A stretch of DNA of 64,000 bases from Sphingobium sp. MI1205. GTDB taxonomy: Bacteria > Pseudomonadota > Alphaproteobacteria > Sphingomonadales > Sphingomonadaceae. The stretch's first letter is position 1, and each line of letters starts with the position of its first letter. The notes beneath the pieces were generated by a model that was not told where the DNA came from, did not search any database, and saw nothing but the letters and a program-made list of their open reading frames with translations. The stretch spans positions 1,555,501 to 1,619,500 of the forward strand of contig NZ_CP005188.1 of assembly GCF_001563285.1 (NCBI RefSeq), written 5' to 3'. Positions 7,415 through 17,886 of the stretch are shown here, piece after piece. Position numbers and translations under genes: made by a program.

Positions 7415-9100
7415 ATGTCCGCCTCCTCGCAATACGCCTTCGTCATGAAGAACATGACCAAGAGCTTCCCCGGCGCCGCAAAGCCGGTGCTCAACGGTAT
7501 CAACCTGCAATTTTATCGCGGCGCCAAGATCGGCATTGTCGGACCGAACGGTGCGGGTAAGTCAACGCTGATCAAGATCATGGCCGGCATCGACACGGAC
7601 TACAGCGGCGAGGCATGGCCGGGCGAGAATATCAGTGTCGGTTATCTGGCGCAGGAGCCGCAGCTCGACCCGACCAAAAATGTCCTTGAGAATGTGAAGG
7701 ACGGCGCGCGGGAAACCGCGGACAAGCTGGATCGCTTCAACGAGATCAGCAACATCATGGCTGACCCGCCGGAAGACGCCGATTTCGACGCGCTGATGGA
7801 AGAAATGGGCACGTTGCAGGAGCAGATCGACGCCGTCGATGGCTGGACGCTGGACAACCAGCTGGAAATCGCGATGGAAGCGCTGCGCTGCCCGCCTTCG
7901 GACTGGTCGGTGGACAGCCTGTCGGGTGGTGAAAAGCGCCGGATCGCGCTGACCCGCCTGCTGATCCAGAAGCCGGACATCCTGCTGCTCGACGAACCGA
8001 CCAACCATCTGGATGCCGAAAGCGTCGAGTGGCTGGAAAATCACCTGAAGGAATATGCCGGTGCGGTGCTGATGATCACCCACGACCGCTACTTCCTGGA
8101 CAATGTCGTCGGTTGGATCCTGGAGCTCGATCGCGGAAAATATTTCCCCTATGAGGGCAATTATTCCACCTATCTTGAAAAGAAGGCCCAGCGTCTGGAG
8201 CAGGAGTCTCGCGAAGAATCCGGCCGCCAGAAGGCGATCAAGGACGAGCTGGAATGGATCAGGCAAGGCCCCAAGGGCCGCCAGACCAAGTCCAAGGCGC
8301 GTATCTCAAAGTTCGAGCAGCTGGTCGCGAGCCAGGAAAACCGCACCCCCGGCAAGGCGCAGATCGTCATCCAGGTGCCCGAGCGCCTTGGCGGCAAGGT
8401 GATCGAAGCGAAGAACATCACCAAGTCCTACGGTGACAAGCTGCTGTTCGAAAACCTGTCCTTCATGCTGCCGCCGGGCGGCATCGTGGGCGTGATCGGG
8501 CCGAACGGCGCGGGTAAATCGACGCTGTTCAAGATCATCACCGGCCAGGAAACCCCGGATTCAGGTGAAATCGACATCGGATCGACCGTACGTCTGGGCT
8601 ATGTCGACCAAAGCCGCGACCACCTCGACCCATCAAAGAATGTCTGGGAAGAAGTGTCCGATGGCCTCGACTATGTGAAGGTCAATGGGCACGACATGTC
8701 GACGCGCGCCTATGTCGGCGCCTTCAACTTCAAGGGTCAGGACCAGCAGAAGAATGTCGGAAAGCTGTCTGGCGGTGAACGTAACCGCGTCCACATCGCC
8801 AAGATGCTGAAGAAGGGCGGCAACGTGCTGCTGCTCGACGAACCGACCAACGACCTTGACGTCGAAACGCTGGCGGCGCTGGAAGAGGCGATCGAGAATT
8901 TCGCGGGCTGCGCCGTCGTCATCAGCCATGACCGTTTCTTCCTCGACCGGTTGGCCACGCACATTCTCGCCTTTGAGGGCGACAGCCATGTCGAATGGTT
9001 CGAAGGCAATTTCGGGATGTATGAGGAGGACAAGCGCCGCCGCCTGGGCGACGCGGCGGATCGTCCGACGCGCCTGGCTTACAAGAAGCTCACGCGCTGA
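7415..9100 (+). CDS. ettA: Energy-dependent translational throttle ABC-F protein EttA
   Basis: 561 residues, soluble, with two ABC domains and no membrane segment. Walker A GPNGAGKST occurs near residues 43-51 and again near 363-371, with signatures LSGGEKRR (~168) and LSGGERNR (~450), and both Walker B motifs read LLLDEPTN. The ~80-residue charged linker between domains (QRLEQESREESGRQKAIKDELEWIRQ) is the ribosome P-site interaction motif. The length and the 'arm' insertion in domain 1 match EttA rather than other ABC-F proteins. In the family it gates the first translation step according to ADP/ATP ratio. It ends with a strong terminator at 9229. Confidence 0.93.
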   Translation: MSASSQYAFVMKNMTKSFPGAAKPVLNGINLQFYRGAKIGIVGPNGAGKSTLIKIMAGIDTDYSGEAWPGENISVGYLAQEPQLDPTKNVLENVKDGARETADKLDRFNEISNIMADPPEDADFDALMEEMGTLQEQIDAVDGWTLDNQLEIAMEALRCPPSDWSVDSLSGGEKRRIALTRLLIQKPDILLLDEPTNHLDAESVEWLENHLKEYAGAVLMITHDRYFLDNVVGWILELDRGKYFPYEGNYSTYLEKKAQRLEQESREESGRQKAIKDELEWIRQGPKGRQTKSKARISKFEQLVASQENRTPGKAQIVIQVPERLGGKVIEAKNITKSYGDKLLFENLSFMLPPGGIVGVIGPNGAGKSTLFKIITGQETPDSGEIDIGSTVRLGYVDQSRDHLDPSKNVWEEVSDGLDYVKVNGHDMSTRAYVGAFNFKGQDQQKNVGKLSGGERNRVHIAKMLKKGGNVLLLDEPTNDLDVETLAALEEAIENFAGCAVVISHDRFFLDRLATHILAFEGDSHVEWFEGNFGMYEEDKRRRLGDAADRPTRLAYKKLTR

Positions 9101-9226
9101 TCTTTTCTGTTTCCTGAACGGCAGGTTGCAAATCTTGCAATCGATGGTCAGCATTTCGCACTTGCGAGATTTTATGCTGCGCTGCACATAGGGGGTGCCT
9201 TTCAGGCATCCTCTCCTAAAACTTTC

Positions 9227-9258
9227 AAGGCCGGCCCCCAGGGGTCGGCCATTTTTTT
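9227..9258 (+). terminator. Rho-independent terminator after ettA
   Basis: GGCCGGCCCC (9229-9238) pairs with GGGGTCGGCC (9241-9250), with one G-U pair, followed by ATTTTTTT. It stands 128 bp after the ettA stop codon. The intervening stretch holds no gene that I can see. Confidence 0.85.
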
Positions 9259-9334
9259 GCGGCCTCGGATTATGCCCGCTTCACCATATCCGGCTCGTGC
9301 TAAAGCAAATGTCCAACCGCCAAGCGGCGGGAAA

Positions 9335-9616
9335 TTAGCCCGTCGTCCGTTTTTGGAAGGATGTCATGCCTTCGACTCCGGCAGGGCGAATGTCGATCGC
9401 TGAAACACGGGCCGCAGGTGGCCCCTGCCGGGCCAGGGCAATGAATTGCTCGACCGCTTCCTCGTCACCTTCCACAACCGCTTCCACGCTGCCGTCCACG
9501 CGGTTGCGTACCCAGCCGGTCAGGCCAAGAGCGCTTGCCGTCTGGACCGTCCAGTTGCGATAGAATACGCCTTGCACGCGACCAGTTATAACCAGATGCC
9601 GGGCGATCACCGCCAT
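9335..9616 (-). CDS. acyP: Acylphosphatase
   Basis: 93 residues, the normal family length. The phosphate-binding loop GRVQGVFYR ends in catalytic Arg20, and the catalytic Asn38 is in [12 protein letters not shown]. The enzyme hydrolyses acyl-phosphates such as carbamoyl- or 1,3-bisphosphoglyceryl-phosphate in the cytosol. Its ATG overlaps the stop codon of the NYN-domain gene by one base (TGATG), so the two are translationally coupled. This places it last in a carbonic anhydrase-NYN-acylphosphatase unit. Confidence 0.93.
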   Translation of the reverse strand: MAVIARHLVITGRVQGVFYRNWTVQTASALGLTGWVRNRVDGSVEAVVEGDEEAVEQFIALARQGPPAARVSAIDIRPAGVEGMTSFQKRTTG

Positions 9617-10347
9617 CAGTGCACCCGTTTGATCCAGGTCTGACCGTCGCGCACCTCAACCTTGAAATTCTTGATGGAGCTGATGAGGTCGGACAGCCGC
9701 TTGAACCCATAATTGCGCGTGTCGAAACTGGAGCGGTTGCCGGCAAGCTGACCAACTTCGCTCAGTCGGGCATAGCCCTGCTCATCGCGCTTTACCGCGT
9801 TATAGGCGTCGATCAGCAGCTTGAGCAATTCAGGCGACACTTCCGTGCCATCACCATTTTCCCCGGTCTCTGAATAGATCACCGGCTGGGGCTGCTGTTC
9901 ACGGATCAGCGCGCCGACGTCGATGAAGCGTGTGCAAGCGCTGCGGAAGGCGTCAGTGGTCTTGTCCGATCCGAAGCCATAGACGGGAATGCCCTGCTGC
10001 CGGATGCGCGTGACGAGCGGCGTGAAATCGCTGTCGCTGGACATCAGGCCAAAGCCCGTGACGCGTCCGCCCGCCATCAGGTCCATGGCATCGATCGTCA
10101 TTTTCATGTCGGTTGCATTCTTCCCCTTTGTAAGGTCGAATTGCTGCTGTGTTTCGATCGCCTGGGTGACAGCCTGCCGCGCCCATCCCTTGAGCGCGGG
10201 CTTGCTCCAATTGCCGTAGGCCCGACGGATGTTGACCGTGCCCAGTTCGGCAAGAACCGTCAGCACCGGATCGAAATGATCCGAGGAAGCATTGTCGGCG
10301 TCGATCAACAGGGCGACATTGCCGCCGCTGGGGATCGGCGAGGACAT
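9616..10347 (-). CDS. NYN-domain (LabA/DUF88-like) putative RNase with C-terminal OST-HTH-type domain
   Basis: 243 residues. The N-terminal half is a PIN-like NYN fold: [12 protein letters not shown] (Asp16, Asp18), and [19 protein letters not shown] about 80 residues later, giving the acidic metal site expected of NYN nucleases. The C-terminal ~80 residues ([12 protein letters not shown]…[14 protein letters not shown]…[17 protein letters not shown]) fit the OST-HTH/LOTUS RNA-binding fold. The ATG at 10347 overlaps the carbonic anhydrase stop codon by one base, and its own stop overlaps the acylphosphatase start, so all three genes are coupled. Cleavage of structured or double-stranded RNA is the family expectation; the target is unknown. 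Confidence 0.8.
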   Translation of the reverse strand: MSSPIPSGGNVALLIDADNASSDHFDPVLTVLAELGTVNIRRAYGNWSKPALKGWARQAVTQAIETQQQFDLTKGKNATDMKMTIDAMDLMAGGRVTGFGLMSSDSDFTPLVTRIRQQGIPVYGFGSDKTTDAFRSACTRFIDVGALIREQQPQPVIYSETGENGDGTEVSPELLKLLIDAYNAVKRDEQGYARLSEVGQLAGNRSSFDTRNYGFKRLSDLISSIKNFKVEVRDGQTWIKRVH

Positions 10348-11000
10348 CAGGCGGCGTCCTGCGCAGCCGGATGGAATTGCCCGCTCGCCTCGTCCAGCAG
10401 ATGAAGCTGGCCGTCGGCGATCGCGAAGAATGCGCCCACCAGCTTCAGTTCGCCGCTCCGTTCCTTGGCGCGAACGCAAGGGAATGTGCGCAGATTGGCG
10501 AGGCTGACCTTCACGCCTTCCTGCTCCATGGCGCGATGGGCGTCCCGTCCCCGATCGTTGCCGAAGCGGCTGATCACCGTTTCACGCGCGCCATCGAGCA
10601 TGTCGATCCAGTTGTGAATGAAGCCGCCTTCACCAGGAGGCGCATCCTTCAATTCCTGGCTGAGCGCGGCCTTGCAGCCGCCGCATTTGCCATGCCCCAT
10701 CACGACGATCTCGCCGACTTTCAGCACCTGCACGGCGAATTCCAGCGCCGCCGACACGCCATGATGGCCTGGATTGGTTTCGAAAGGCGGCACCAGCGCC
10801 GCCACATTGCGGACCACAAAGATCTCGCCCGGACTGGTGTCGAATATCTGCGCAGGATCAACGCGGCTGTCGGAGCAGGCGATGATCATGACGCGTGGGT
10901 TCTGGCCCTCGCTCAGTTCATCCCATCTTTCGCGCTGCTGCGTCCATCCGGTGGTGCGGAAGCGGCGATAGCCTTCGAGCATGTCGGAAAAGTCGGTCAT
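10347..11000 (-). CDS. can: Beta-class carbonic anhydrase
   Basis: 217 residues. The zinc site is complete: Cys42 and Asp44 in ACSDSRVDP, His103 and Cys106 in GHGKCGGC. It interconverts CO2 and bicarbonate in the cytosol. The start at 11000 ([14 protein letters not shown]) is the standard N-terminus; the frame stays open upstream across lipA but that part is not coding. It is transcribed divergently from lipA with 66 bp between start codons, and it heads the unit with the NYN and acylphosphatase genes. Confidence 0.93.
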   Translation of the reverse strand: MTDFSDMLEGYRRFRTTGWTQQRERWDELSEGQNPRVMIIACSDSRVDPAQIFDTSPGEIFVVRNVAALVPPFETNPGHHGVSAALEFAVQVLKVGEIVVMGHGKCGGCKAALSQELKDAPPGEGGFIHNWIDMLDGARETVISRFGNDRGRDAHRAMEQEGVKVSLANLRTFPCVRAKERSGELKLVGAFFAIADGQLHLLDEASGQFHPAAQDAA

Positions 11001-11066
11001 GGGCCAAGTCTGTGCCGAACAATCTGGGGGCTGGCAAGAGCGTGCTTGCCTCGCTATCTGGAGCAA

Positions 11067-12002
11067 ATGACCGATAGTGCACCCATCCCCGTTCAGAGCC
11101 AGCCGCAGCGGACTCGCAAGCCCGACTGGATCCGCGTCAAGGCACCGACCAGTCCCGGCTATCATGAGACGCGCAAGCTGATGCGCGAAAAGGGGCTGGC
11201 GACGGTGTGCGAAGAGGCGGCCTGTCCCAATATCGGCGAATGCTGGACCAAGAAGCACGCGACGGTCATGATCCTGGGCGACGTTTGCACGCGCGCCTGC
11301 GCCTTCTGCAACGTCAAGACCGGCATGCCGCGCAAGGTCGATCCCAATGAGCCGCAAAATCTGGCGGATGCTTGCGCGGAGATGGGGCTGGAGCATATCG
11401 TCATCACCTCTGTCGACCGGGACGACCTGCCCGATGGCGGTGCGTCACAATTTGTGAAGGTGATAGAGGCGCTGCGCCGCACGACGCCTGACACAACGAT
11501 CGAGATATTGACCCCCGATTTCCGCAACAAGCATAGCCAAGCCGTCGAGGCCATCGTGGCGGCGCGGCCGGACGTCTATAATCATAATCTGGAAACGGTG
11601 CCCCGGCTGTACCCGACCATCCGGCCGGGCGCGCGCTATTATGCATCGCTGCGCCTGCTGGAATCGGTCAAGAAGCTCGATCCGTCGATCTTCACCAAGT
11701 CGGGCATCATGCTGGGCCTTGGCGAGGAGCGGTTGGAGGTTCACCAGGTCATGGATGACATGCGGTCAGCCGACATCGATTTCCTGACGATGGGCCAATA
11801 TCTGCAACCGACCCCCAAACATGCCAAAGTCATGGAGTTCGTGACACCTGCTGCGTTCAACGCCTATGCGGCGATCGCGCGGGCCAAGGGTTTCTTGCAG
11901 GTCGCGTCCAGCCCGCTGACCCGGTCGAGCTATCATGCGGGCAAGGATTTCGCGGAAATGCGTGCGACGCGCGAGGCGAAACTGGCAAAGGCTGCGCGCT
12001 GA
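11067..12002 (+). CDS. lipA: Lipoyl synthase
   Basis: 311-residue radical SAM enzyme that inserts two sulfurs into octanoyl-protein. Both clusters can be read: the auxiliary cluster [12 protein letters not shown] (Cys48, Cys53, Cys59) and the radical SAM motif CTRACAFC (Cys74, Cys78, Cys81). The conserved C-terminal serine motif RSSYHAG is present. The ATG at 11067 begins a short polar leader before the conserved [10 protein letters not shown]. The COQ10-like gene follows after 3 bp, so the two share a transcript, as in many alphaproteobacteria. Confidence 0.96.
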   Translation: MTDSAPIPVQSQPQRTRKPDWIRVKAPTSPGYHETRKLMREKGLATVCEEAACPNIGECWTKKHATVMILGDVCTRACAFCNVKTGMPRKVDPNEPQNLADACAEMGLEHIVITSVDRDDLPDGGASQFVKVIEALRRTTPDTTIEILTPDFRNKHSQAVEAIVAARPDVYNHNLETVPRLYPTIRPGARYYASLRLLESVKKLDPSIFTKSGIMLGLGEERLEVHQVMDDMRSADIDFLTMGQYLQPTPKHAKVMEFVTPAAFNAYAAIARAKGFLQVASSPLTRSSYHAGKDFAEMRATREAKLAKAAR

Positions 12003-12005
12003 CGT

Positions 12006-12476
12006 ATGCCCAAGCATCACGAGACAAGGCCGCTTCCCTATACCCCGGACCAGATGTTCAACCTGGTGTCCAACGTGGCCGCCTATCCCGAATTTCTGCC
12101 CTGGGTCAGCGCGATCCGGGTCCGATCAGACAGCGACTCCGAAATGGTGGCGGACATGATCGTCGGGTTCAAGGGGATCAAGGAGAGCTTCACCAGCCGG
12201 GTGCATAAGCATCGGCCCGACTTCGTAAGGGTCGATTATCTCGAAGGACCGCTGAAACATCTGCACAATGAGTGGCGCTTTCGCGACGATGGGCAGGGCG
12301 GCGTGCTGGTCGATTTCGAGGTGGAGTTCGAATTCAGGAACCGGCTGTTCGAAATGCTGGCCGGGCAGGTGTTCGACAAGGCGCTACGCAAGATGATCGG
12401 CGCATTCGAAACGCGGGCGGACGAGCTTTACGGCGAGTCGGGCAAAAACAGTTCCAGCGCGCAGAGCGCCGCCTGA
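12006..12476 (+). CDS. COQ10/RatA-like START-domain protein
   Basis: 156 residues forming a single SRPBCC/START-type domain: an N-terminal LPYTPDQMFNLVSNVAAYPEFLPW, a beta-rich middle (ESFTSRV…VDYLEGPLKHLHNEWRF) and a long C-terminal helix. In mitochondria and proteobacteria this family binds ubiquinone; the E. coli member RatA has been described as a ribosome-associated toxin, so both names are in use. The position directly after lipA is conserved in alphaproteobacteria and favours a respiratory quinone role. Its last 49 bases overlap the convergent pncC gene. Confidence 0.88.
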   Translation: MPKHHETRPLPYTPDQMFNLVSNVAAYPEFLPWVSAIRVRSDSDSEMVADMIVGFKGIKESFTSRVHKHRPDFVRVDYLEGPLKHLHNEWRFRDDGQGGVLVDFEVEFEFRNRLFEMLAGQVFDKALRKMIGAFETRADELYGESGKNSSSAQSAA

Positions 12477-12940
12477 AGGCGGACGCCGCCGCGACCGCTA
12501 TCCTCGAAATGGCGCATGTCGGCGACGATCTTGTCAGGGTTGCCGCCGCGTTCGGCGCGGGCGAACACCACGGTCCCGACCGGCTTCTGTTCTGAACCGC
12601 CGCCGGGGCCGGCGATACCCGTTATGGCAACCGCGACATTGGCATGGCTTTTGGCGAGCGCGCCCTGCGCCATCGCCCAGGCGGTTGCGATCGATACGGC
12701 GCCAAAGGTCTCCAGCACGTCCTGAGACACTTTCAGCAGTTCGTTCTTCATATCGTTGGAATAGGTGACGAATCCTGCTTCGAACACCTCGGACGATCCC
12801 GCGATCTCGGTCAGGGCCGCGGATACGAGGCCGCCGGTGCAGCTTTCCGCCACGGCAATGGTGCGGCCAGCGCGGCGGTTGGCGATGATGACCCGTTCGG
12901 CGAGTTCGACCAAGGGGCGGGGGAGAATGCTGTCGGGCAT
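12428..12940 (-). CDS. pncC: CinA C-terminal domain nicotinamide-nucleotide amidohydrolase
   Basis: 170 residues, the stand-alone CinA C-terminal domain without the N-terminal MoCF-like part. Conserved motifs: TIAVAESCTGGLVSAALTEIAGSS (active Ser and Thr), FVTYSNDMKNELL, and AVAITGIAGPGGGSEQKPVGTV. It converts nicotinamide mononucleotide to nicotinate mononucleotide in NAD salvage. The gene begins 3 bp after the ispDF stop codon and is probably co-transcribed with it. Its 3' end overlaps the convergent COQ10-like gene by 49 bp, leaving no room for a terminator between them. Confidence 0.93.
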   Translation of the reverse strand: MPDSILPRPLVELAERVIIANRRAGRTIAVAESCTGGLVSAALTEIAGSSEVFEAGFVTYSNDMKNELLKVSQDVLETFGAVSIATAWAMAQGALAKSHANVAVAITGIAGPGGGSEQKPVGTVVFARAERGGNPDKIVADMRHFEDSGRGGVRLQAALCALELFLPDSP

Positions 12941-12943
12941 GGC

Positions 12944-14119
12944 CTAGAATAGCGCGGGGAGGGAGATGGTTGCAACCGCCTGTGCCGCAATGCCTTCCCG
13001 ACGGCCCGCGAAGCCTAGCCCCTCGGTAGTCGTCGCCTTCACGCTGACCCGATCGATCGGGATGGCGAGGATCTCGCTGATCCTCGTCCGCATCGGTTCG
13101 CGATGCGGACCGACCTTGGGCGCTTCGCAGATGATGGTGAGATCGATATGGTCGATGCGGCCGCCGCGATCGACCACCCGCGCAGCGGCATATTCCAGGA
13201 AGCGTGAAGAAGCGGCCCCGCGCCACTGCGGGTCCGATGGCGGAAAATGGCTGCCGATATCGCCATCCGCCAGTGCGCCAAGCAGCGCATCGACGATGGC
13301 GTGGATGGCAACGTCCGCGTCGCTGTGGCCCGCAAGACCGCGCTCATGCGCGATCTGCACACCGCCAAGCCATAGCTCCTCGCCCGCTGCCAGGCGATGG
13401 ACGTCATAGCCCATGCCGATGCGGGTCGTCCGCTGACCCGCGAGCCATGCTTCGGCGCGGTCGAAATCCTGCGGATAGGTCAATTTCTCCAACCTTTCAT
13501 CTCCGGGGACAAGGATGACGTCATGGTCCCCCGCGCGCAGCATCTGGGCATCGTCGGTGGCCTCCAGCGCCTCGTCCCAATCACGATGGGCTGCAAGAAT
13601 GGTGTCGAAATGAAAAGCCTGGGGTGTTTGCACCCTGAAAAGGCCGGATCGATCCATGACCTCGCCGATGCGATCGCCGACGCCACGAACAAGCGTGTCA
13701 GCCACGGGCAGAACCGGGATGGCGCCCGCCGCCGCGTCGAGGGCCGCGAGCAGCCGATCCACCACCTCGGCCGGAAGAAAGGGGCGCGCAGCATCATGGA
13801 TCAGCACCCAATCGGCGCCTCCGGCTGCGGCGATCGCCTCAAGACCAGCGCGAACCGATCCCCGGCGGCTATCCGCACCTTGCGCGATCGCCGCAACCTT
13901 TCGCGGGGAAATAAGGGCGGACACGGTATCTTCCTGACCAGCGCCGACCACCAGGACAAGCGTGTCGATCCGGGGATGGCTCGCCAGCGCATCGACGGCA
14001 TGGGTAATCACTGCTTTGCCAGCAATGCTACGGAACTGCTTGGGCGAGTCCCCGCCTGCGCGGCTGCCTTGCCCCGCGGCAACGACCAGTGCGACGACCC
14101 TGTGCTTGTTCGCTGTCAT
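12944..14119 (-). CDS. ispDF: Bifunctional IspD/IspF isoprenoid enzyme
   Basis: 391 residues combining two enzymes of the MEP pathway. IspD (about 1-225) makes CDP-methylerythritol, with nucleotide motif VALVVAAGQGSRAGGDSPKQF and the IHDAARPF stretch. IspF (about 230-391) makes the cyclic diphosphate, with metal ligands in GYDVHRL and GHSDADVAIHAIVDALLGAL. The IspDF fusion is known in many alphaproteobacteria. The ATG at 14119 (MTANKHRVVALVV) was chosen because the glycine-rich loop follows at the normal distance. pncC follows closely. It is divergent from dusB. Confidence 0.95.
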   Translation of the reverse strand: MTANKHRVVALVVAAGQGSRAGGDSPKQFRSIAGKAVITHAVDALASHPRIDTLVLVVGAGQEDTVSALISPRKVAAIAQGADSRRGSVRAGLEAIAAAGGADWVLIHDAARPFLPAEVVDRLLAALDAAAGAIPVLPVADTLVRGVGDRIGEVMDRSGLFRVQTPQAFHFDTILAAHRDWDEALEATDDAQMLRAGDHDVILVPGDERLEKLTYPQDFDRAEAWLAGQRTTRIGMGYDVHRLAAGEELWLGGVQIAHERGLAGHSDADVAIHAIVDALLGALADGDIGSHFPPSDPQWRGAASSRFLEYAAARVVDRGGRIDHIDLTIICEAPKVGPHREPMRTRISEILAIPIDRVSVKATTTEGLGFAGRREGIAAQAVATISLPALF

Positions 14120-14221
14120 GGCGCGCCTGTAGACGAGGGCGATGCGCTTCGCCAGACCCGCTTGCTTGCTGCGCGGCTGCTTTTCGGCTAAGGGCTGCCT
14201 GTTTTTTAGGCAAAGTTGGTG

Positions 14222-15241
14222 ATGCGTATTCTTCCCCCCATCTCTGTCGGTCCGGTGACGATCGATATGCCCGTGATTCTGGCGCCCATGACCGGCGTCA
14301 CCGACATGCCGTTCCGCACTCTGGTGCGTCGATACGGATCGGGCCTGAACGTGACCGAGATGATCGCCACCGCCGCGATGATCCGCGAGACGCGGCAGTC
14401 TTTGCAGAAAGCGGCCTGGCATCCCGTTGAAGAGCCTGTGTCGATGCAGCTTGCCGGATGTTCGCCGCGCGAGATGGCGGAAGCCGCCAAGCTCAACGCC
14501 GATCGTGGCGCCGCCATCATCGACATCAACATGGGCTGTCCGGTGAAGAAAGTCGTGAACGGCGACGCCGGCAGCGCGCTGATGCGCGATCTGCCGCTGG
14601 CGGCCGCGCTGATCGAGGCGACGGTCAAGGCGGTGGACGTTCCCGTGACCGTAAAGATGCGGATGGGCTGGGACCATTCAAGCCTGAACGCGCCCGAACT
14701 GGCCCGGATCGCGCAGGATCTTGGCGCGAAGATGATCACCGTCCATGGCCGCACCCGTTGCCAGATGTACAAGGGCAGCGCCGACTGGGGCTTTGTACGG
14801 AGCGTGAAGGAGGCAGTCTCGCTGCCGGTGATTGTCAATGGCGACATCTGTTCGATCGAGGATGCCGAGACGGCGCTGGAGCAAAGCGGGGCCGACGGCG
14901 TCATGATCGGGCGCGGCGCCTATGGCCGCCCCTGGCTGATTGGGCAGGTGATGCACTGGTTCCGCACAGGGCAGCGGCTTGCCGACCCCTCGATCGAGGA
15001 ACAATATACCCTTATTACAGATCATTACCGCGCGATGCTGGACCATTATGACGGCGTGACCGGGGTCAATATGGCCCGCAAGCATATCGGCTGGTACACC
15101 AAGGGGCTCCCCGGATCGGCGGAGTTCCGCAACGCCGTGAACCAGGAGCCGGAAGGCGCGGTGGTCCTCGACATGCTCGCCCGCTACTACGAGCCGCTGA
15201 TCGCGCAGCAAGAGGCGATCGAACCGCGCAAGGCCGCATGA
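14222..15241 (+). CDS. dusB: tRNA-dihydrouridine synthase B (NifR3)
   Basis: 339-residue FMN TIM-barrel enzyme that reduces uridine to dihydrouridine in tRNA. Motifs: [30 protein letters not shown], the catalytic Cys in [31 protein letters not shown] and [14 protein letters not shown]. The ATG at 14222 was preferred over in-frame GTG 14219 and TTG 14216. It is the first gene of the nitrogen-regulatory operon (the old name nifR3 comes from this linkage), and its stop overlaps the ntrB start (ATGA). Confidence 0.95.
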   Translation: MRILPPISVGPVTIDMPVILAPMTGVTDMPFRTLVRRYGSGLNVTEMIATAAMIRETRQSLQKAAWHPVEEPVSMQLAGCSPREMAEAAKLNADRGAAIIDINMGCPVKKVVNGDAGSALMRDLPLAAALIEATVKAVDVPVTVKMRMGWDHSSLNAPELARIAQDLGAKMITVHGRTRCQMYKGSADWGFVRSVKEAVSLPVIVNGDICSIEDAETALEQSGADGVMIGRGAYGRPWLIGQVMHWFRTGQRLADPSIEEQYTLITDHYRAMLDHYDGVTGVNMARKHIGWYTKGLPGSAEFRNAVNQEPEGAVVLDMLARYYEPLIAQQEAIEPRKAA

Positions 15242-16347
15242 CCATGGCGCTGACCACCGTCCCGCCGCTTCGTGCGCAGCAGGACGGCCCTTCGCTTTCG
15301 GAACTGATGACCGCATTGCCGGTGGCCACGTTGGTCGTTGCGCCGGACAATCGCATCGCCGAAGCCAATGTCCGGGCGGAAACATTGCTCAACATGGCCC
15401 GATCGGCCATCGTCGGCAGCGATGTGGCGCGTACGATCCGCATGGCGGAAATGGGCGCGCGTTTCGATATCTGGCATAGCAACAAGCCGATAGCGGCCTA
15501 TGATGTGAAGGTGCATGCTGGCCGGACGGCGGAGATGGAAGTAGACCTGATGATCGCGCCGATCATCGATCATGAAGGATGGCGCATAGTGTCGCTCCAT
15601 ACGCAAAGCCAGGCGCGGAAGATCGGTCATCGCGGCACTGCGGGTGGCGCCCGGTCAGCGATGGGCGCGGCCGCGATCCTGGCCCATGAGATAAAGAATC
15701 CATTGTCCGGCATTCGGGGCGCGGCGCAGCTGCTGGAATCCGGAAATGGCGGGCGGGACACTGCATTGACGCAATTGATCTGCAATGAGGTGGATCGGAT
15801 TGCGGCCCTTATCGACAGGATGCAGGACTTCACGACCGATCGGACGCTGGAGTGCCATCCGGGCAATATCTATCCGCTGATCGATCGGGCAGCCAATATC
15901 GCGGCGGCAGGGTTCGCAAGTAACATAAAGATTATAAGACGTTATGACCCTTCCTTGCCGTTCGCCATCATTAATGACGACGCGCTCGTGCAGGTGATGA
16001 TCAACCTGCTGAAGAATGCAGCAGAGGCGCTGGAGGAAAGCGACGAGCCACGCATCCGGGTCGAGACCGCGTTCCGTCATGGCGTGTCGGTCGTGGTTGG
16101 AGGGGGGAAGGGCAGTGCCGTGCTCCCCATAGAGATATTGGTGATCGACAACGGCCCTGGCGTACCGGAGCACATACTCGACCACCTGTTCAACCCCTTC
16201 ATCACCGGAAGGCGGGACGGGCAGGGGCTGGGGCTTGCGCTTGTCGACAAGTTGGTTCGCGACATGAATGGTTTTGTTCAATATTCGCGCGATCAGGAAG
16301 CGGGGGAATCCACCTTCCGTATCCTCCTGCCAATGGGGATGCCGTGA
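15238..16347 (+). CDS. ntrB: Nitrogen-regulation sensor histidine kinase NtrB
   Basis: 369 residues, cytosolic. A PAS-like domain (about 20-120) precedes the dimerisation/phosphotransfer helix with His150 in [16 protein letters not shown]. The ATP-binding domain carries the N-box ([13 protein letters not shown]), G1 ([10 protein letters not shown]) and G2 ([13 protein letters not shown]). In the family it phosphorylates NtrC when PII signals nitrogen shortage. It overlaps dusB by 4 nt and ntrC by 1 nt. A small insertion before G1 ([13 protein letters not shown]) is glycine-rich. Confidence 0.95.
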   Translation: MTMALTTVPPLRAQQDGPSLSELMTALPVATLVVAPDNRIAEANVRAETLLNMARSAIVGSDVARTIRMAEMGARFDIWHSNKPIAAYDVKVHAGRTAEMEVDLMIAPIIDHEGWRIVSLHTQSQARKIGHRGTAGGARSAMGAAAILAHEIKNPLSGIRGAAQLLESGNGGRDTALTQLICNEVDRIAALIDRMQDFTTDRTLECHPGNIYPLIDRAANIAAAGFASNIKIIRRYDPSLPFAIINDDALVQVMINLLKNAAEALEESDEPRIRVETAFRHGVSVVVGGGKGSAVLPIEILVIDNGPGVPEHILDHLFNPFITGRRDGQGLGLALVDKLVRDMNGFVQYSRDQEAGESTFRILLPMGMP

Positions 16348-17792
16348 TGACGGTCACGGGGTCCATTCTTGTCGTCGATGACGATCCCGCAATCTGCCTG
16401 GTCGTGGGCGAGGCGCTGCGACGGCTGGGCCATAAGGTAAAGACGGCATCATCCATCCGCGAGCGCGGCCTGCTGATCGACAGCTTCAATCCTGACGTAC
16501 TGATTACCGACGTCATGCTGCCTGATGGCGACGGGTTGGACGGCGTGGCTGGGATTTTGGAGCGGAAGCCGGGGTTGAGCGTCATCGTCCTGTCGGCGCA
16601 GAACACGTTGAATACGGCTATCCGCGCGACGGAAAAGGGCGCGTTCGAATATCTGCCCAAGCCCTTTGACCTGAACGAACTTGCTCGCGCCGTCAGTGAT
16701 GCGCTGGGCGCTGGCGACGCCGAGGAAGGTGAGCAGGAGGACGGTGGGTTGCCGCATGACGGCCTGCCACTGGTCGGGCGCTCGCCTGCGATGCAGGAGG
16801 TTTATCGGACGATCGCGCGCGTGCTGTCGAACGACCTTTCGATCCTTGTGCTGGGCGAATCGGGCACCGGCAAGGAATTGGTGGCCGAAGCGATCCACAG
16901 CCTTGGTCAGCGCCGGACGAAGCCATTTGTCGCCATCAACATGGCGGCTATTCCACGCGAATTGATCGAAGCAGAACTGTTTGGTTATGAAAAGGGCGCC
17001 TTCACGGGCGCCAGTGTTCGAACGGCCGGAAAGTTCGAGCAGGCGCAAGGCGGCACGCTCTTTCTCGACGAGATCGGGGATATGCCGATGGAGGCGCAGA
17101 CGCGGCTGCTGCGCGTGCTTCAGTCGGGCGAAGTGACGACTGTGGGCGGATCGAAGCCGGTACGAGTCAATGTGCGCATCATCGCGGCGACGAACAAGGA
17201 TCTGCCGACGTTAATTGAAGAAAACCGGTTCCGCCAGGATCTCTACTATCGACTGAACGTCGTGCCCATTTCACTTCCTGCGTTGAGGGAACGGCGCGAG
17301 GATGTCATTTTGCTGGCGAGGCATTTCCTCGACCGGGCGGCGCAGGACGGGCTGCCCCGCAAGACGCTGTCCGACGACGCGGCGCAGCTGTTGATGGCCT
17401 ATCACTGGCCCGGCAATGTCCGCGAACTGCAAAACCTGATGCAGCGCCTCGCAGTGCTTAGTCGCGAAAATGTGATCGCCGCGGACATGCTTCGCAACAG
17501 CCTGCCTCTGGACATGGTGCCGCCAGACTATGCAGCGCCAGCGGACCAGTTGGGTCAGGCGGTGCGCGAATGGGCGAGGCGGCAACTGGGAATCGGTCTG
17601 GGGCAGTCGAACCGGAACCTGCACGATGATCTGCTGGCGGTGGTTGAACCCATTCTGCTGCAGGAGACGCTGGCAAGCGTCGATGGCAATCAGATTCGCG
17701 CGGCGGGCCTGCTGGGCATCAATCGCAACACGCTGCGGAAAAAGCTGACCGACTATGGGCTTGACCCCCTTCAGCTGCGGGTAGCGGAATGA
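16347..17792 (+). CDS. ntrC: Nitrogen-regulation sigma-54 activator NtrC
   Basis: 481 residues. The receiver domain (1-120) has the acidic pocket DDD at 11-13 and phospho-acceptor Asp55 in [12 protein letters not shown]. The AAA+ domain has Walker A GESGTGKE (~170), the sigma-54 contact loop GAFTGA (~216), Walker [12 protein letters not shown] and an arginine-finger region. The Fis-type helix-turn-helix closes the protein ([21 protein letters not shown]). ATG 16347 shares one base with the ntrB stop; an in-frame GTG lies one codon earlier. It would switch on nitrogen-assimilation promoters, possibly including the nitrate operon at the left edge of the window, but that is inference. Confidence 0.96.
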   Translation: MTVTGSILVVDDDPAICLVVGEALRRLGHKVKTASSIRERGLLIDSFNPDVLITDVMLPDGDGLDGVAGILERKPGLSVIVLSAQNTLNTAIRATEKGAFEYLPKPFDLNELARAVSDALGAGDAEEGEQEDGGLPHDGLPLVGRSPAMQEVYRTIARVLSNDLSILVLGESGTGKELVAEAIHSLGQRRTKPFVAINMAAIPRELIEAELFGYEKGAFTGASVRTAGKFEQAQGGTLFLDEIGDMPMEAQTRLLRVLQSGEVTTVGGSKPVRVNVRIIAATNKDLPTLIEENRFRQDLYYRLNVVPISLPALRERREDVILLARHFLDRAAQDGLPRKTLSDDAAQLLMAYHWPGNVRELQNLMQRLAVLSRENVIAADMLRNSLPLDMVPPDYAAPADQLGQAVREWARRQLGIGLGQSNRNLHDDLLAVVEPILLQETLASVDGNQIRAAGLLGINRNTLRKKLTDYGLDPLQLRVAE

Positions 17793-17886
17793 ATGCGGGA
17801 CGAGGCGACAGCGGCGTCCGGCAAAGGGATTGGCGCACCAAACAACTGTGTTGGATCAAGCACGGTGTTGTTGTAAGAAAGCCACT

